From positions 6,031,657-6,095,656 of the forward strand of contig NC_039482.1 of assembly GCF_003590095.1 (NCBI RefSeq): a stretch of DNA of 64,000 bases, read 5' to 3'. This DNA comes from Trichoplusia ni. Taxonomy: Eukaryota; Arthropoda; Insecta; Lepidoptera; Noctuidae. This document shows, one piece after another, positions 33,965-47,654 of this stretch. The translations under genes and the position numbers were made by a program. The notes beneath the pieces were generated by a model. That model was not told where the DNA came from and searched no databases. It saw nothing but the letters and a program-made list of their open reading frames with translations. The first letter of the stretch is position 1, and each line of letters opens with the position of its first letter.

Positions 33965-36900
33965 CATCCTTTTCCATTTTATACACAAGTAACCCGCTCT
34001 TCCTTCGTATTGAAATTTACTGTCTTCATAATTTAACGATTGGATGAAATATAATCGTTAAAACCCAACCCTTTTCGTAAAGCATTATGTTTTGTATTTA
34101 TAAAGGTGTTTTTATGACTGAAAACTTAATTGATTATAAAAATATCTATTTTTTAACTGTTTTATCGTACTAAAATCTAAGGCTATTTTAAATTCATCCG
34201 GATTTCATCAAGCAATACTAATTAGAATTAAACGTAATCTAGACACGGTTTGCCCTACAGGAGACCAAAAGCCTACACATCTTTTAGTCTAACCTTAAAA
34301 AAACAAACTAAATATCACACAATACGTGTGGGCACTTATACATATGTATCAGACCAGACAAATACGTAAAACTCGTCACTCAACGCTTGTTATGTATGTA
34401 TCTCAATTGATTCCATCAGTTCAATGAGTTAGCGATGAATAATGATATTATCTTTAGGTGCAGCTCCTATTGTCTCGGTATTGTTCATGTCGCCGCCTCA
34501 GACGTGTATTTATATAGGAAAGTGTGTGTATGTCTGTTCTTCGTAGGTTTGTAAAGCGTTTTAGATTTAGATTGTAATAAAAGTTTTTTTTAAGATACAG
34601 CTGTTCTTTTTACTGAATTTTCTTTTTAGCCGACTTCGAAGGTATCTAGATCTTTTAGCTCTTTCTAATTACATTTTTTTTAAGATAAACAAAAGTTATC
34701 ATTTTTCAATATACTAGACACATCTATCAATATTCAATTTGAAACTCAACACTTAATCTTTCAATAGTTATTAATTTGGCTTCAAAACAGCAAACTATAC
34801 AATTTAAGCTTGATTTCGTCTATGCGTTGCAGTACAATGCCGTCAATGTTCGCTCACTAATGATACCAAAACCAGAAAGACCCTCACTGTACTAAAAATC
34901 GCACGTATTCTCGTTCCGTCTAAATCATAGCGCTATATATTCCAATATTTACTAACCACAAATAAAATACGAAACCAACGTTCAAGCACGTTATTCCCTA
35001 GACAAATCACTGGAAACTCTAATCAAAACTACACAACAAACAAACAAATAACACGACTAATGCATAGACTTCATTTATCCCACAATTTTATTCAAAAACT
35101 TTTCTTTTGTCTCGTTTTTTAATCCCTGTGTTATACCAGTGTAAAAGAGACAGATATACTCTGTTACGTTGAAGAAGACGTTTGTGGACAACTCATAAAA
35201 GCTTACGACCTCATTGTTTTTGTGACGTCAAAATGCCTTTGACTTTAGTGAAGAGTGTATTCATAAAGATAGTTATTATCAATTCATCATAATGGATAAT
35301 GGTGAAGAAAAGCACTACAATTTTACTAAGCTATTATTATTAACATAAGTATTGCAAATAGAGTGCACTTAGCTCTGTTCCTGTATGGTAAGTTCTGCTA
35401 CGATTCATTGAACACCGTATTTTATATGGAGCGATTATACTGCCAAAGTCATTTTTTATCTTCTGACGTAAATTACAACCTCACTTATGAATTGAATTCC
35501 TGTGTCGCGGGGGTTTCCAATATCAATGAAATCACATGGGCCCTTCTACCACAATCATCTTTTTAAGACATCATAGCAAAGACACTGGTCGGTATCGAAA
35601 ATACAGTAGAGAAAGGTGTGAACAAAACACGTTACCAATTAATATTCAATTGATTATTATGCGTGCATCATATACGAATAATTAGGAGGCATTCCGAAGT
35701 CCCGTATTGAAGCCATTAGGGTGTTGGGTAACGGCACAGGAGGCCCTTGGGTCAACCTACACGATTAAGGCGAAGTGAGGTAGTTGGTATTCATAATTAA
35801 ATTATATCTGCACTGTTAGGAGTTATTATTTGGAATTAGGTGCTCATTTTCAGTTCTAAGAAAGTGGAAAGGCAAGTGAAAAGCTGAAGAATTAGAAAGT
35901 TTTTTTTATGGGCAGGAAAGATTTGGTTTGTTTTTTATGCGTGAATTTGGCAACCTAGATTTAGATTCACAAATCTGCCTCGTAGGGTGAAATTCTTTGG
36001 ATCAGCTAGTATAACATAGTAAAATATGAAAATATGAATTTTGAACTCAAACTAAGTAAACTTACACCTATTACATTTTTTATTTAACCCACTTTATTTT
36101 TTTCCATCCCGGGAAACAGGTAGACGTGGTCTGATTCCATGTAGCCCAGAATTACTCCACTTATAATAAAAGTATAATGTATTATAGCTTTACCTCGTAC
36201 TCTCATCCTCCCTCGGTTTACAATAAGCAATGAAGCGGAAAACCTTTGACAATAACGACCAAGTCATAGTTCACAAGTCCACATCATTAAACAAACACTA
36301 AACGTCAGATACTGACAAATCAATCAGTTTTGAGAAAAACACTCATGCTATCTCTGTCAATTTTAAGGCAAATAGTAGATATAGACATGACTATAGAAGA
36401 TTGACTTGATTTCCTTTTACAGTCATCATTGAAGAAAGTTAACTTTAACACCTGAGAAAACTCTAGCTGTTTCGGTATTGTACCTTAAGAAGACAAAGAC
36501 GGCACGATACGTAATAGCAACTAAAAATTATTTGCAAACGTTCGACCACAGATTAAAAATATACAAAAACGTCCTTATATAGTCACAGAACAATGCTTAC
36601 TAAAGTCTGTCATATAAATAAGGAAACTGTTCTAATAATAGTTTGTTTATAATAATTTTATTATTAAATATCCGTTGTGAACTCTTTAGTTAATAAGGAC
36701 AATTATAACGTTGAACAATAAGTTAATTTAACTAACTTTTATCGGGAGACAATGGTGCGTATGTAGGTACAGTTTTATCATTTTTTTCATGTTCTATTTT
36801 CATGCTACCGTTGTAAAAACCCGACTGGTAATAAAATTCCTGTTTATATTCATATTTATAGAATAAATATCATGTGTTTATAAGTTGAATAATGATAAAA

Positions 36901-37388
36901 AATAATGCATGATTTGCTTTTACTTTTGGTGTGTTATCATGAGAGTATAGTAATAATATAATGGGACCAAATGACAGCTATTGCATGTTAAATAAAAAAA
37001 TCAAAATCGATTCATTTGGTTAACAAAATACATACCGATTTGGGAACCTACTCGTTTTGAAAGCGGTTAAAAAGTTAAGACCACCGTGGCACAAACGATG
37101 CTATAAGCAACCATAATATTGTTATACAAAATCAATAAAGCACACGAAAAAGTAATAATACCTTATACAGCGAACAATTTACTAAATATACTACAATTTA
37201 AAAGTTACGTCGAGGTCTCAACACTGAACTCGGGAGACCCCAATAAATAGATGTTGGAAAACACACCCACAAATAACAATAACTTTAACATTTCCTCATC
37301 TCGCTAAATAAATATAAATGATACTGGCATTAGTGAGGTGAAATATTGTTGCTTTTGTAACGTAATAAGAGGGTCTACCACGTTTTCA
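33965..37388. other. Noncoding stretch of about 3.4 kb
   Basis: AT-rich. A fragment ending GGATCAGCTAGTATAACA at about 36.00 kb resembles a repeat terminus. The segment 35.69-35.80 kb is GC-richer and unrecognised. No gene is supported. Confidence 0.4.
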
Positions 37389-37500
37389 ACCGACCTTTAA
37401 AAAGAAAGAGGTTCTCAATTTGTCTGTATTTGTCTTTTATGTTTGTTGCCACATAAGTTCGGAATTTATTGGATGAACCGATTTTATTGATTGTTTTTTT
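37389..37500 (+). repeat. Retroelement-type repeat (AACCGACTTCAAAAAAGGAGG-like)
   Basis: Contains TCAACCGACCTTTAAAAAGA, AAGAGGTTCTCAATTTGTCT, GTTTGTTGCCACATAAG and TGGATGAACCGATTTTATTG. The same order of motifs is seen at 63.73-63.90 kb. This is a familiar lepidopteran repeat, probably LINE-derived. Confidence 0.55.
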
Positions 37501-37841
37501 TTCATTTGAAGTGTGAATATACTAGTCTTTTTTTAAGCTGATTGCATGTTTTTGTTATTGAAAATACTCTAATAAGTAACACGGTTACAAGAGTAAAGCT
37601 ACTCTACACACTTTACTGCTCTGTTCTGTTGCCACACCTGCATTAGTTTTACTTTGAGCGATGATGGTAAAACATAAGTTTCTTCGAATATCAGGTTTCA
37701 CAGATTTCCGAAGATTCTAGTCTACCCTATCATTGAGGCTTCATTGTCTGTCCATCCTTATATCACCAGGCTGAATTTCTTGCACAGTGATAGCTAGGCA
37801 GTTGAAGTTTTCACAGATATTGTATTCCATTATTTTTTATG

Positions 37842-37877
37842 AAAATCTATTTAGTTTTTAAAATCTATTTAGTTTTT
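37842..37877. repeat. Exact 18 bp tandem duplication
   Basis: AAAATCTATTTAGTTTTT occurs twice in tandem without mismatch. It looks like a local replication slippage product. Confidence 0.7.
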
Positions 37878-37940
37878 TACTCATATAAAACTAACCTCTG
37901 TCTGAAAATTTACTCTCTATGATTTAAACAAGTATAAGAC

Positions 37941-38098
37941 TACGCACCAGCGGAATAATTCGCATTGAATGAGAGGATTATTAGGTACAAACGTTCCAAA
38001 GCCAGAACATTGAACACATCTATGTTCAATGTTCTGGCTTTGGAACGTTTGTACCTAATAATCCTCTCATTCAATGCGAATTATTCCGCTGGTGCGTA
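37941..38098. repeat. Perfect inverted repeat, 76 bp arms, 6 bp loop
   Basis: Bases 37941-38016 (starting TACGCACCAGCGGAATAATT) and 38023-38098 are exact reverse complements over all 76 positions, separated by CATCTA. The symmetry stops abruptly on both outer sides. There is no coding frame and no resemblance to the other repeats in the window. Perfect arms imply a very recent origin, strong constraint, or a sequencing or assembly fold-back. A long-hairpin siRNA precursor is possible if transcribed; the arms are too perfect and long for a microRNA. Confidence 0.9.
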
Positions 38099-40553
38099 AA
38101 GGGGAGTTAAGCCGCGGAATAAAAAAGTGATATAATAAAGAAAATTTAATATGTTAGGAGCTCGCTACCGTGCCTGGAGCGATTAGACAATATTGCTTCC
38201 TCTGAGGTTCGTGGCTAGGCGCTATAATAAGGAACTTCTAATCGAGTGCTGCCACCTTTAACAATATCTAGTATGTTTTTATCCACTCACATTCAATTGA
38301 GGTCTTATCGTGTAGCATTGTCTCTTAAATCTATATGACTACTTAGTACAAGAGTTTAACTTGTTGTATACAATCTCAATAGCATCCAAATGTTTTTTTG
38401 GATTTTTTTTTCTATAATTGTAATTTAATCCTTGTATCGTGAGGATTTCTCGAACATGCCCAAGAAACGCAAAGACTCCGATCAAGAATTTGTGAATCAC
38501 ACAATAGTTAGCTCCTAGCTCCTTGCAGTTGCGATGGAATTTATAAAACCAACCAATAAAAAAATGAAGAAACCCAACAGAAAATACAGTAGCAGTAAAA
38601 TTCTACATTAATATCTGTCTCTATCTTCCACCTTCATGTGAGAGGGACAGCGTGAAACTTAAGCTGCTTGTCAGTATTTGACCATTGGTCATTTAATACC
38701 AACTATCTAAGTTTTCACAACCTCTTTACTTGCGAGGGCTTTCCTAGTTAATAAAGTTTGACATTTTGTCATTTTTAAACAGCCACTACGCAACTTTAGT
38801 AGATGAAAATTGTTTTAAGAGGTTTCTTTTTAAAATATTGCAAAACTTAATATATTCTTTAGAACGGAAAAGTTTTTAAGAAATAAAGTTTTTAAAATTA
38901 TGTTGCATTAAAAACTTTATCAATTCATCTAAAATTTGGTCATAAAAAGATTAGGTAGATCCAGTGGCTAAATTTAGTTACAAATTACCTTCAAACATTT
39001 GAAAACAAGCATTGATAATACCACTATCGTGCGAAAAATGACGAGAAAAAAATTATGGACAAAAACAAGGATTAAATAAAAATAGACTTTAAATAACAAA
39101 AATATATTTTTTTGCCTCCACAAGCCACGTTAACACATAAAAAATACATTTCATACATACGAAACACAGCTATGAACCTAGTGTCTATACAAATATGTAC
39201 TAGATACAGCAAGCTGTAAAGCTAGTATATATAAGGTCCGCGATACGGCACGTTTGCCACGAAAAATATGAGTTCAATCCGGCGAGATGGCGGCACGCAG
39301 AGTTATGCTGAAGTTATGAACCTCAGTGGGTATTTGGGTAACCGCACTCCATGTAACTTTGGATTAGGATTAAGGCGTACAACTTCAACTGTGTGGGTAG
39401 TGAAGATACTGTTGTTTCGATGTGTACAAATATGCGTTTGGTAAATAAAAATATGTGTGAATAAAGAAAATATTGGCTGATATTGGCCAGTAAAGCTTTG
39501 TGCAGTCAGTTAAGTAAACCTGAATTACCAGAAAACGTCTCCAAAATTTGGAGTTTTGGTGTTTAGTAAATGTTTAGTAGATTCTGGCGTCAGTGTTTTT
39601 TCTATTATTGTGAGTATAACTTATTGCATTCAATGCCTCTTGTAAATTAAATATTTCTCATGCTACATTTGACAAATTCGACGAAGCATAACTTACCCTA
39701 TCCTATTTTATATATTTTCAATTCTACCAAGTTTCTACAATGAAAATTACGACACTTTAGTCTTTCGTGAACAATTGATATAAAATTCGCTATATGGTAA
39801 GAAAGCTTTGACCAGTAAATATAAAGTGCACATTCCATTAACAGAACAAATATGAAAATATCCGAGATTTCAACTACTGAACAAAAAAATAAAAATAGTA
39901 AATTACTGAACAAAACTGATCACAGACAGGATATGGGCCAATCTATACTTTATTACAAAGAATTTGATATAATGTGGCAACAGGACGTACCTAGTTAATT
40001 CGATGAGGGCTTGACTCACACAATTGAAATCAATTTCCAAAAATAATGTGCTCTCATTTACTTATTAAAGTTACTTAACTTGTGTGGTTTCTTCTCCTTA
40101 TTTTACAAATATTGACCTTAGAATTCGAAATAGTTTCAGCTATTTTCCGAGCATCTTTGCAACCTTATTTCAAGTAACGTGATTACGTATCAGACCTTTA
40201 GACAAACGACACAAACGTGATTGGGTGATGGGGTGATTAATTGATAAGATGCTGATGATTAGATTTGGCAGTCAATTGAGTTATAATAAATCTATCATCA
40301 AACCGAATAGTCTTTCCACAAAGTTTAACCAAAACCCTGTTCTTACAGAAAAGCCTTCATTTCGTGTTCTACTTGCTTTAAACAATGACCAACAAACATG
40401 CAAACATACACAGCATCAAAGTGTGAAAAACAATTAAACATTCTTTTCACAAAGTCAGAACTCCTTTCTACGTTCATTTGGCTTCAAAACATCTGTTTAT
40501 AAACTGAAACAAACGTTTGTTGCAACACTTCACATTGAGCCTACTTTCCCCAT
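38099..40553. other. Noncoding stretch
   Basis: Unique AT-rich sequence; a modest GC-richer patch lies at 39.23-39.37 kb. No exon, RNA or mobile element recognised. Confidence 0.4.
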
Positions 40554-40607
40554 TGTGCGAGGGAGATAGCGCTCTACGCGATATATAGCGGCGTCTCTTT
40601 CCCACAA
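40554..40607. repeat. Palindromic element copy 13
   Basis: Left half GTGCGAGGGAGATAGCGCTC, TACGCG, centre, then TATAGCGGCGTCTCTTTCCC and ACA. The flanks are weaker, with CTACTTTCCCC on the left. Confidence 0.7.
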
Positions 40608-41060
40608 CTGAAACGTTGTTTTTTGAAGAGTTGGTGAGAGATCCAGGGCTGGCCAACAATGGGAACTTGCCGCGTTCATTCACGGAGTACGGAGTGGTAT
40701 TGTCAGCACTAATTGGGCTTTCATCAAGTGCTGTTCAATTCAGGTGTTTTATTATACTCGGTTCAGTTGATTTCAGTATTTCAGGAGCTGGAAACGTTTT
40801 TGTGTGCAAGTGTTTCGGATGTACGGTTTATTTTGAAAGCTTTTTGCATACGGTGTAGTCCGTGGTGTTGAAAATTGACGGTTGTTTTTTTTATTTGTCA
40901 TTTAGAGCAAAATCCTGAAGATGAGGTTAATACAAATTTTGGAGTAAGGTAATAATTAATTTGGAGCAATTCCACTTCTTGACTTGATATACCGTTAGAT
41001 TGAGTGTTTATTTTTATTAATTATCTAACATAAGATGACCTAATCATTTATTACAAATGA

Positions 41061-41166
41061 CTAGCTGATCCGCGCGAACAAAGCTTGTCATTACCGCACT
41101 AGTTTGAGAATGTAAACAATTCGAATCAGTCCCGCCATTTAGCAGGGGCCCAGTGACATTACACAC
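41061..41166 (-). repeat. Repeat terminus fragment (CTAGCTGATCCGCGCGAAC)
   Basis: CTAGCTGATCCGCGCGAACA resembles the GC-rich terminal signature of a lepidopteran repeat. The following 90 bp are unassigned. It directly precedes Helitron-like copy 4. Confidence 0.35.
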
Positions 41167-41185
41167 GTACCGTAGTATCTATATT

Positions 41186-41445
41186 TCTATACTAATATAT
41201 AAAGCTGAAGAGTTTGTTTGTTTGTTTGTTTGAACGCGCTAATCTCAGGAACTACTGGTCCAAATTGAAAAATTATTTTTGTGTTGAATAGACCATTCAT
41301 CGAGGAAGGCTTTAGGCTATAAACCATCACGCTGCGACTAACAGGAGCTAAGATACAATGGAAAATGTGAAAAAACGGGGCAGGTATACCTAAATTATAA
41401 CTTATATCTTCTACCCATGGGTACGAAGTCGCGGGCAACAGCTAG
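41186..41445 (+). mobile_element. Helitron-like nonautonomous element, copy 4
   Basis: It starts TCTATACTAATATATAAAGC, contains three tandem GTTT units, GAACGCGCTAATCTCAGGAA and CATCGAGGAAGGCTTTAGGC, and ends GTCGCGGGCAACAGCTAG. It is nearly collinear with copy 1 (253 versus 260 bp) and clearly more similar to it than to copy 3. The ACCCATGGGTACGAAG hairpin arm has a substitution relative to copy 1. The 83-codon antisense frame is the same shadow as in copy 1. Confidence 0.75.
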
Positions 41446-43492
41446 TTGTATATAAAGATAATAACTTAAGTACAGTCAAAAACTTACCATCACCGTCTAC
41501 AAACTTTACCAGACATTTTATCTTCAACTGGCAAACATTTAAAATACAATAAGCACTAAAAGGACGTCAGAGAAAGATTTCATTAGATGCCGTCGCAAAC
41601 TCAAGTCTGAATAATCTTTAGAATTGCTCACAATGGTAGCAATTTGCCGTAATTACTGAACGAAGACCGCTCTTACCTGGGTAGTAAGCCCTTCGTATAT
41701 GAGGCAACAAGAACCTCTAATAATATATTTATTTCTCATAATTTCTGATAAATATTAGTTGCTAACGACGCGCGTCAATCTTATTCAGAAAGTGCCAGTA
41801 TTTTTCAGTTGGACTCAAGATTTTGTTGCTGTATATTTTATGTTTACGAGGTGTCACGCCTATTTTTCGACCAAATGGCAAAATTCATTAGGTGTCAAGC
41901 TAATAATCTGGTTCTTTTTTATCTAATAGCATTGAATTTGATTATTTTCAGATTTGACAATCCAATGGTAATGACGAACTGCTGGTGCTTAACGTACGAA
42001 AAATGATTTTCCAAGCCTCTGGTCGCTGAAGAAAAACGTTTGGTATCGGAGATTTGTACGAAAAGCCTAAGACAAAAGACGAATGATGAAAATAACATTA
42101 ACTATGAAAACTTTATCTTCAACTTCACAAACATTTCTAGAAGCTTTTCGCGTCTTGATCAATATTTAAAAGCGATGAACATTTGTTCTCAAAACTGCAC
42201 TTTCATTGAATTTGTACTAAGAATATTATTCCTGGAGAACTCTTATGGTATTTGTGTTTAGGTTCCTGAACCACCTGTAGTTTTTCACGTTAACGGTTGA
42301 TCGTGATCGTATCGTCAAAATGTATGTAAATTACAGGCCTGCGGTTATTTTAAATACGATAGTTAGTAACTCTCTTGAATGTCGTTCCGTCTCTTCATTC
42401 CATTTTAAAATAAGAAAGACAGTTGGTAGTAAGTAGGACACCATTTTAGGAGGGTTTGTTTCTAAACAACTCTGTTACCTAAGAAATCAATTCTTAAGCT
42501 ACAGCGGGTTCCACAAAAATTCAAGTCACATGCAAAAAACACCCAGGCCCAGGACAAGCAGTGGCGGATCATACAGACGCTTCTCCTACGCGGTGAGCAA
42601 AATCCAAATATAATATTTTGGTACACCAATTTTATAATTCCAACTAATTTAAACTTGCAGAAGAGTCTTCAAGTCTACTTAATGTTGATTCTAAGTTATA
42701 ACATCGCTCTTTGCACTTAATGAACCCTTGGTACATAATCCGACCGCGCCTGAAACGTAATTACGTTGGCAACACTGTATTATATGTTCTGGCAACACTG
42801 TTAAGGCACGTAATTAATTTGACATTCAGTTATAAAGGTTAATTATTATTTTTAATGTTTGCACTTCTGTATATGCTTTAGGTATTTAGAAGGAAAGTAG
42901 TAATAGTGTTAGTTATATAATATAGAAGGTAGTAGGTAGGTAGTGTAGAAATAAGCTCACTAAGTATGAAGAATCTAACAGCAATAGAGGCTGTTTTAAT
43001 ATTTTTGTTGTTGAAGGGTCTGTCTGATCTGTGGAACTGAACGTTCAAAAAGTGCTACTTTATAGCCGAATTTAAATTCATTCCTATTGAATTACATTGC
43101 AAATATTTTGAATAACCAATAATCGCCAAGCGCTGCTGCAGATTTACGGATTTAAAACAAATCTAACTCTTTAGTGTTTTGTTTTAGTACGCTCATACCT
43201 CAGCCGATACAAACATAAAATCTTGGACTTTTCTCAAAATTAATTCATTAATAAATTATGATTATCATATCCTACGAAAAACGCCTGCCCCTTTTCTTTA
43301 ACACCAGACACTGTTATGTGCAGACAACCATGTTAAGAACCAACATCTTAAAGTTAATTTCCTGAATGACTGGGTAAACCTCTTTGGATCGAATTCCGAA
43401 CGTGCCAGCTTACTGCAAGACCAAAAAATCAGACAAAAGTTGGAAAGTGAACTCTATTTCAAACAAAGAACCTATCTAACCTCTTAAAAACA
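41446..43492. other. Noncoding stretch
   Basis: GGCAACACTG is present twice 26 bp apart (about 42.77 and 42.79 kb), followed by a TATAAA at about 42.83 kb; weak evidence for a promoter. A repeat-like scrap, CACCCAGGCCCAGGACAAGC, lies at about 42.54 kb. No gene is supported. Confidence 0.35.
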
Positions 43493-43546
43493 GGTGGGGA
43501 AGAGAGACGGCATTACACATTGTAGAGCGGCATCTCTTTCCCACAG
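43493..43546. repeat. Palindromic element copy 14
   Basis: Left half GGTGGGGAAGAGAGACGGCA, TTACACA, right half TTGTAGAGCGGCATCTCTTT and CCCACAG. The tail is degenerate (TAACTTTATTAG). Confidence 0.7.
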
Positions 43547-43972
43547 CCACGATAATGTAACTTTATTAGATTTTGGTACATCCGATTTACTAGTATTCTA
43601 GACTTGGCGGACAGTGTAGTATTAGGTACTTGACTTGTGAAAATAAAAGGTCGTTGACTGGAATTAATATTTTACGTGATGTCTGGTTTGTTTACTAGTC
43701 ACAAATGTTTTAGAAGTACATGAACAAGTTTCACGGTAAATATTTAACAGTGAGCACTGAAATGGTTAATTTAGTACAGTAGACGTACATGTAGTTAGAT
43801 AGCATAAAGCTGGTATTTTTTTGTTTGATTTCGAGCTGTTTGGCTCTGAATTTAGAGGTTATCACAATAGATATTTTAGTAAAACAAAAGGAAGCAGTTT
43901 TTTATTTTGTTAAAGCCTGAAAAAGCATCGATAATATTGTTAATGAAACTTTTAAGTTGATTTAAACATAAT

Positions 43973-44263
43973 AATACTAGCCTATATACGTCCCACTGCT
44001 GGGCACAGACTTCTTCGCGGTTGGATTTAAGCTTTGATCAACACGCTAGCTCACTGCAAATTGACTATTTCAGATTCCAATGTTTGGAATCCAGGAATCC
44101 ACAAATGTTTTCCTTCACCGTTTGTCAGTGGTGTATTACATTAATTAAGAAAGTACCTACATATCACTTTCAAAAAGTGATATTTGTACTTTGCCTGCGT
44201 TGGGATCAAACCCGTGCCTCGTGCAGACAAATTTATTCATAGAACCGCAAAGCCACCACGAAC
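43973..44263 (+). mobile_element. SINE-like element (CCCACTGCTGGGCACAG family), near full length
   Basis: The 5' part has TACGTCCCACTGCTGGGCAC and AGACTTCTTCGCGG. The middle has GATTCCAATGTTTGGAATCC, TTTTCCTTCACCGTTTGTCA and GTGGTGTATTAC. The 3' part has TTGCCTGCGTTGGGATCAAA, CCCGTGCCTCGTGCAGAC and ATAGAACCGCAAAGCCACCA. The sequence GGGATCAAACCCGTG resembles the 3' part of tRNA-like SINE heads. Partial copies at 33.48 and 50.39 kb align with different parts. Confidence 0.6.
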
Positions 44264-47200
44264 ACAACAACTATATACCAGAGTTAAATTTTTTATTAGT
44301 TCAAATACCTAGACTTACGTCTTCACGTGACCACAGAACAATGATAATAGTAATACAATGATTAATAAGACCCGCGCCAGACAATCTTACTCTATTTGGT
44401 GCGGCGCGTGCCTCAGCGTGCACTGATTCAATTTAGTAAAGCTGCTTCACACGATACCTGCGATTTAAACTTGGTGGCTTATTACCAACGTGTTTAAGTA
44501 CTAGATGTGGTGTCTTTGAGACTGAATCCATGCGTTGAAAATAAAAGATTGAGCTCTTTTCATTATTATTATGCTAAAAACTTAAAAAGTGTATTTGTTT
44601 TCGTTCCCCTACTAATATTTATGTTTATTCCCTAATACAGTTTTCTTCCTATATTTAATTTTCCTTTTTTTTCAGTTGTGTTTCAGAAGTTATTTTTTAA
44701 ATTAACAATGGCACCTACTTTACTTAATTTAACCAGCAACACCGGCCATCAAAGTCCGGTCATCATTACGCTAGGCCACCACAATAAAACGAGAAACAGT
44801 AGACTAGTCTGTTCTATCTGACCACCAACCTATATCATTAGTCTCCATACCAGTATTAACGCTAATAATAATGACCAGCAATCTCAGATAGAACCCACCA
44901 TACCGACTTAACGGCACATTAATTTAACTACGAAGTACTGAAAGTACCAATTTCCCGAAGAAGCGAGTTCAATCGATGCGGTTAAAACTAAACGGGAGAG
45001 CAAACGATCACAATTGAAATCCCATTGTTAGACCAAGTTTTAAATGGCGCCCACCATTTTGAATTCTATCTTTATTCAGCAGATTAGTGAGAAAATGAAG
45101 ACTGGATAATTAACTTGTCTGGTCTCGTCATCTTAGACTTCAATCTGCGAATTCTGCGCAATCTATCATTATAAATTGCCGGCTGGGTGACGGATTTATA
45201 ATTGGGGTTTACTTAGATCTATGGTAAACTTATATGAGGATCCTATAGCTGTAAAACTTTACGCGATAAGTTATATTGACTTAAATATAATCTGCTGTTT
45301 AGATAATTTTAACAAGCGATTAAGGTCTACTAACAGTTACAGATAAAAGTCTTTGTCTCATGTCTTTGCCTCATCTATTGATTGACTATTATGATATCCA
45401 TGCGTCAAATCGACACGGGTAATGCCTGCATACTAGCACCGAGCTTTATTCCACTTCACAAAGCCTTGTGAGACGTGATAACTATCAACATCTTATTTCA
45501 AAAGTTGACATACCCACTTCAATATAGGTGCATAGTATTGAAAAAAGTACCAAAACACAAAACTTTCTACATCTTTAAAAGTCGTTGCGACTGCTCTAAG
45601 TTCGTCTGAAGTCGCCATTATAAGTTCTATCTACGGTTTGCGCTGACCGGACCGACACTTGGCAGACCGAACCTCTGAAATTGGTAGACGTGTTCACTCG
45701 TTCAGTAATCCTGCCGAGTCGGATAAAAATACGAGGAATTGAATTTACATGTGTAGTTTTAGCTGTAGGCGCCAACATTTATTTTCAAAGTCTGTGTTTA
45801 TTTGCAAAACTCAATTGCCACAAACAATTGACTTTTAATAAATTTTACAGTTTCTACTTCTGAGCCAAAAACATTTTTCATAGATCATGATCCAATATTT
45901 ATTAGGTATTTCCGTTTATCCCAATTAAAAAAGAACTGGGTTGGACTATCTTTCCTTTTACCGACATTGTTAGTTGTTAATTCAAAACGCAATACACGTC
46001 AAATGATTTTTTCCTGTATTTCAAGTGAACTCAAAACTCATATTCACACCAAACGCCTAGTGAAGTGATTAGCTCCGTCGATAACTGAAAAAATACAACG
46101 GCGTAGTATCGAATATTTTCAGTCTGTTTATTTTTGTTTGTTTGCGATATTGAACAATGTTTATTTTGCTTTTTCGTGCCCTAACTGGTCCCCTAACCAA
46201 TCCAAGTAACAATCACGAAATATTGCTTTGTTCCTTTTCGATCCCACAAATAAAGGTTATAAGTATAGTCTACAGCCTACACAAGGTTGAAAAAAGGATT
46301 TTTCTTGAACTTTTGCTGTATAACATGATTGTTTTGAAACAATAAATACTTATTCGTTATTAACATAAGACTCCTGATTAAGAGAATCAGCCAAATCTTT
46401 CATTAATCTACGAAAAATATTGCGACACAATCACAATTTTTTCCATCATATTAAACGCAAAAACACCGCAATCTCTCGATCTATTGACCAAAACACATCC
46501 AATCTCCCCGGCCCCCATCTCTGTATTACCCTTGTCAAGTTATCAGACGTGATATCTAAAAAGGTTGAACACACCGCCATGTTCGCATCACCTTTAATGT
46601 CCAATGGAACTGCCACCTTTCAATAAAAACCCACTTTTCAACCGCCATCTTGTTAATGTTAGGTTTTCTCTCAAATACTGGTTCTATATTCAAATACCTG
46701 TACATAAACACTCATCTCTTAAAAAGAGGTTCGAATTTAGAAGGCGAAGTATTTCAAACGGAACCGAAATTTAAAAATTAATCTCCGAAATGCAACCTCT
46801 TTCGTATGAATTCAACTCTCTGATTCACAAATCTCGTCCCATATTTCATCAAAGGTATGCTTTAAGCACATCTGACTGGCTAGAAAATGTGGGTATAATA
46901 AGACCAGACGTCTAAACTCCCGCCGAAGGTACGTGGGAATGGAGAGCTGCACAATTGGTACAGATGGTATCGGCCTGAAGGCCAGCCAATAGCTAGATTT
47001 ACTTACAGCTATAATACCGTTATTTAGCTCGTTAGTAAGTTTCTAGGACTGCACGATTATCAATGTGGACAGATATTAAAGGACGATAGACCTTTCCTGG
47101 AAAATCGGTATACAGAAATACAGATAGTTTATTCACAACAACAGTGAAAGTACGACTCTAAAGGGCAGTAAACGACAGGATAATTAGCAAATTACAGGGA

Positions 47201-47654
47201 ATGGAACACGAATGCTCATTACGGCAGAATTAGGGACAGTGAATGAATGTTCGCGAAGCCTTTGTCATTGCGGAAACGGGCTTAATTCTCACCTGCGTAA
47301 AAGCAAAAATGGCGGCGTTTATTCCAGAAATGTTTTAATACACTAAGTGCGTCAATTACGTGCCCATTCGAATGTTTAAGATAAGGATCGGGGACAAAAA
47401 CTCTCGCTTTGAGGATACGAGCTATTTGCTGGCTTTAAATTCTGGAATACGTTGATGACATTTTATAACTTGGCAACAAAGTCTTTTCAAATTTATGTGC
47501 ATATTCCTACGTAATTTGTACTTGCTAAAACAGTGAATGAAAAAATCCAGAGTAAACCAGTACACCTGAGAATTTGACACCTTTCAAGACTGTGTTAGGC
47601 CATAGCAGAGATGTACGGGCGGCTTGATCTCGTCCCCAGGTTGTACATCTACCA
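44264..47654. other. Noncoding stretch of about 3.4 kb
   Basis: No gene, RNA or mobile element recognised. Small GC-richer islands at 44.36-44.42 kb and 45.59-45.72 kb carry no exon signals. Confidence 0.4.

Noticed and set aside
38625..38665. Another palindromic element copy
   Set aside because: GTCTCTATCTTCCACC and GAGAGGGACAGCG are reminiscent, but the order and spacing do not fit the family.
41187..41438. Conserved-looking minus-strand peptide shared with 4022-4261
   Set aside because: The similarity arises because both are antisense of the same Helitron-like repeat.
42930..42960. let-7-like string (GAAGGTAGTAGGTAGGTAGTG)
   Set aside because: Not the let-7 sequence and no precursor hairpin; a GTAG simple-repeat coincidence.
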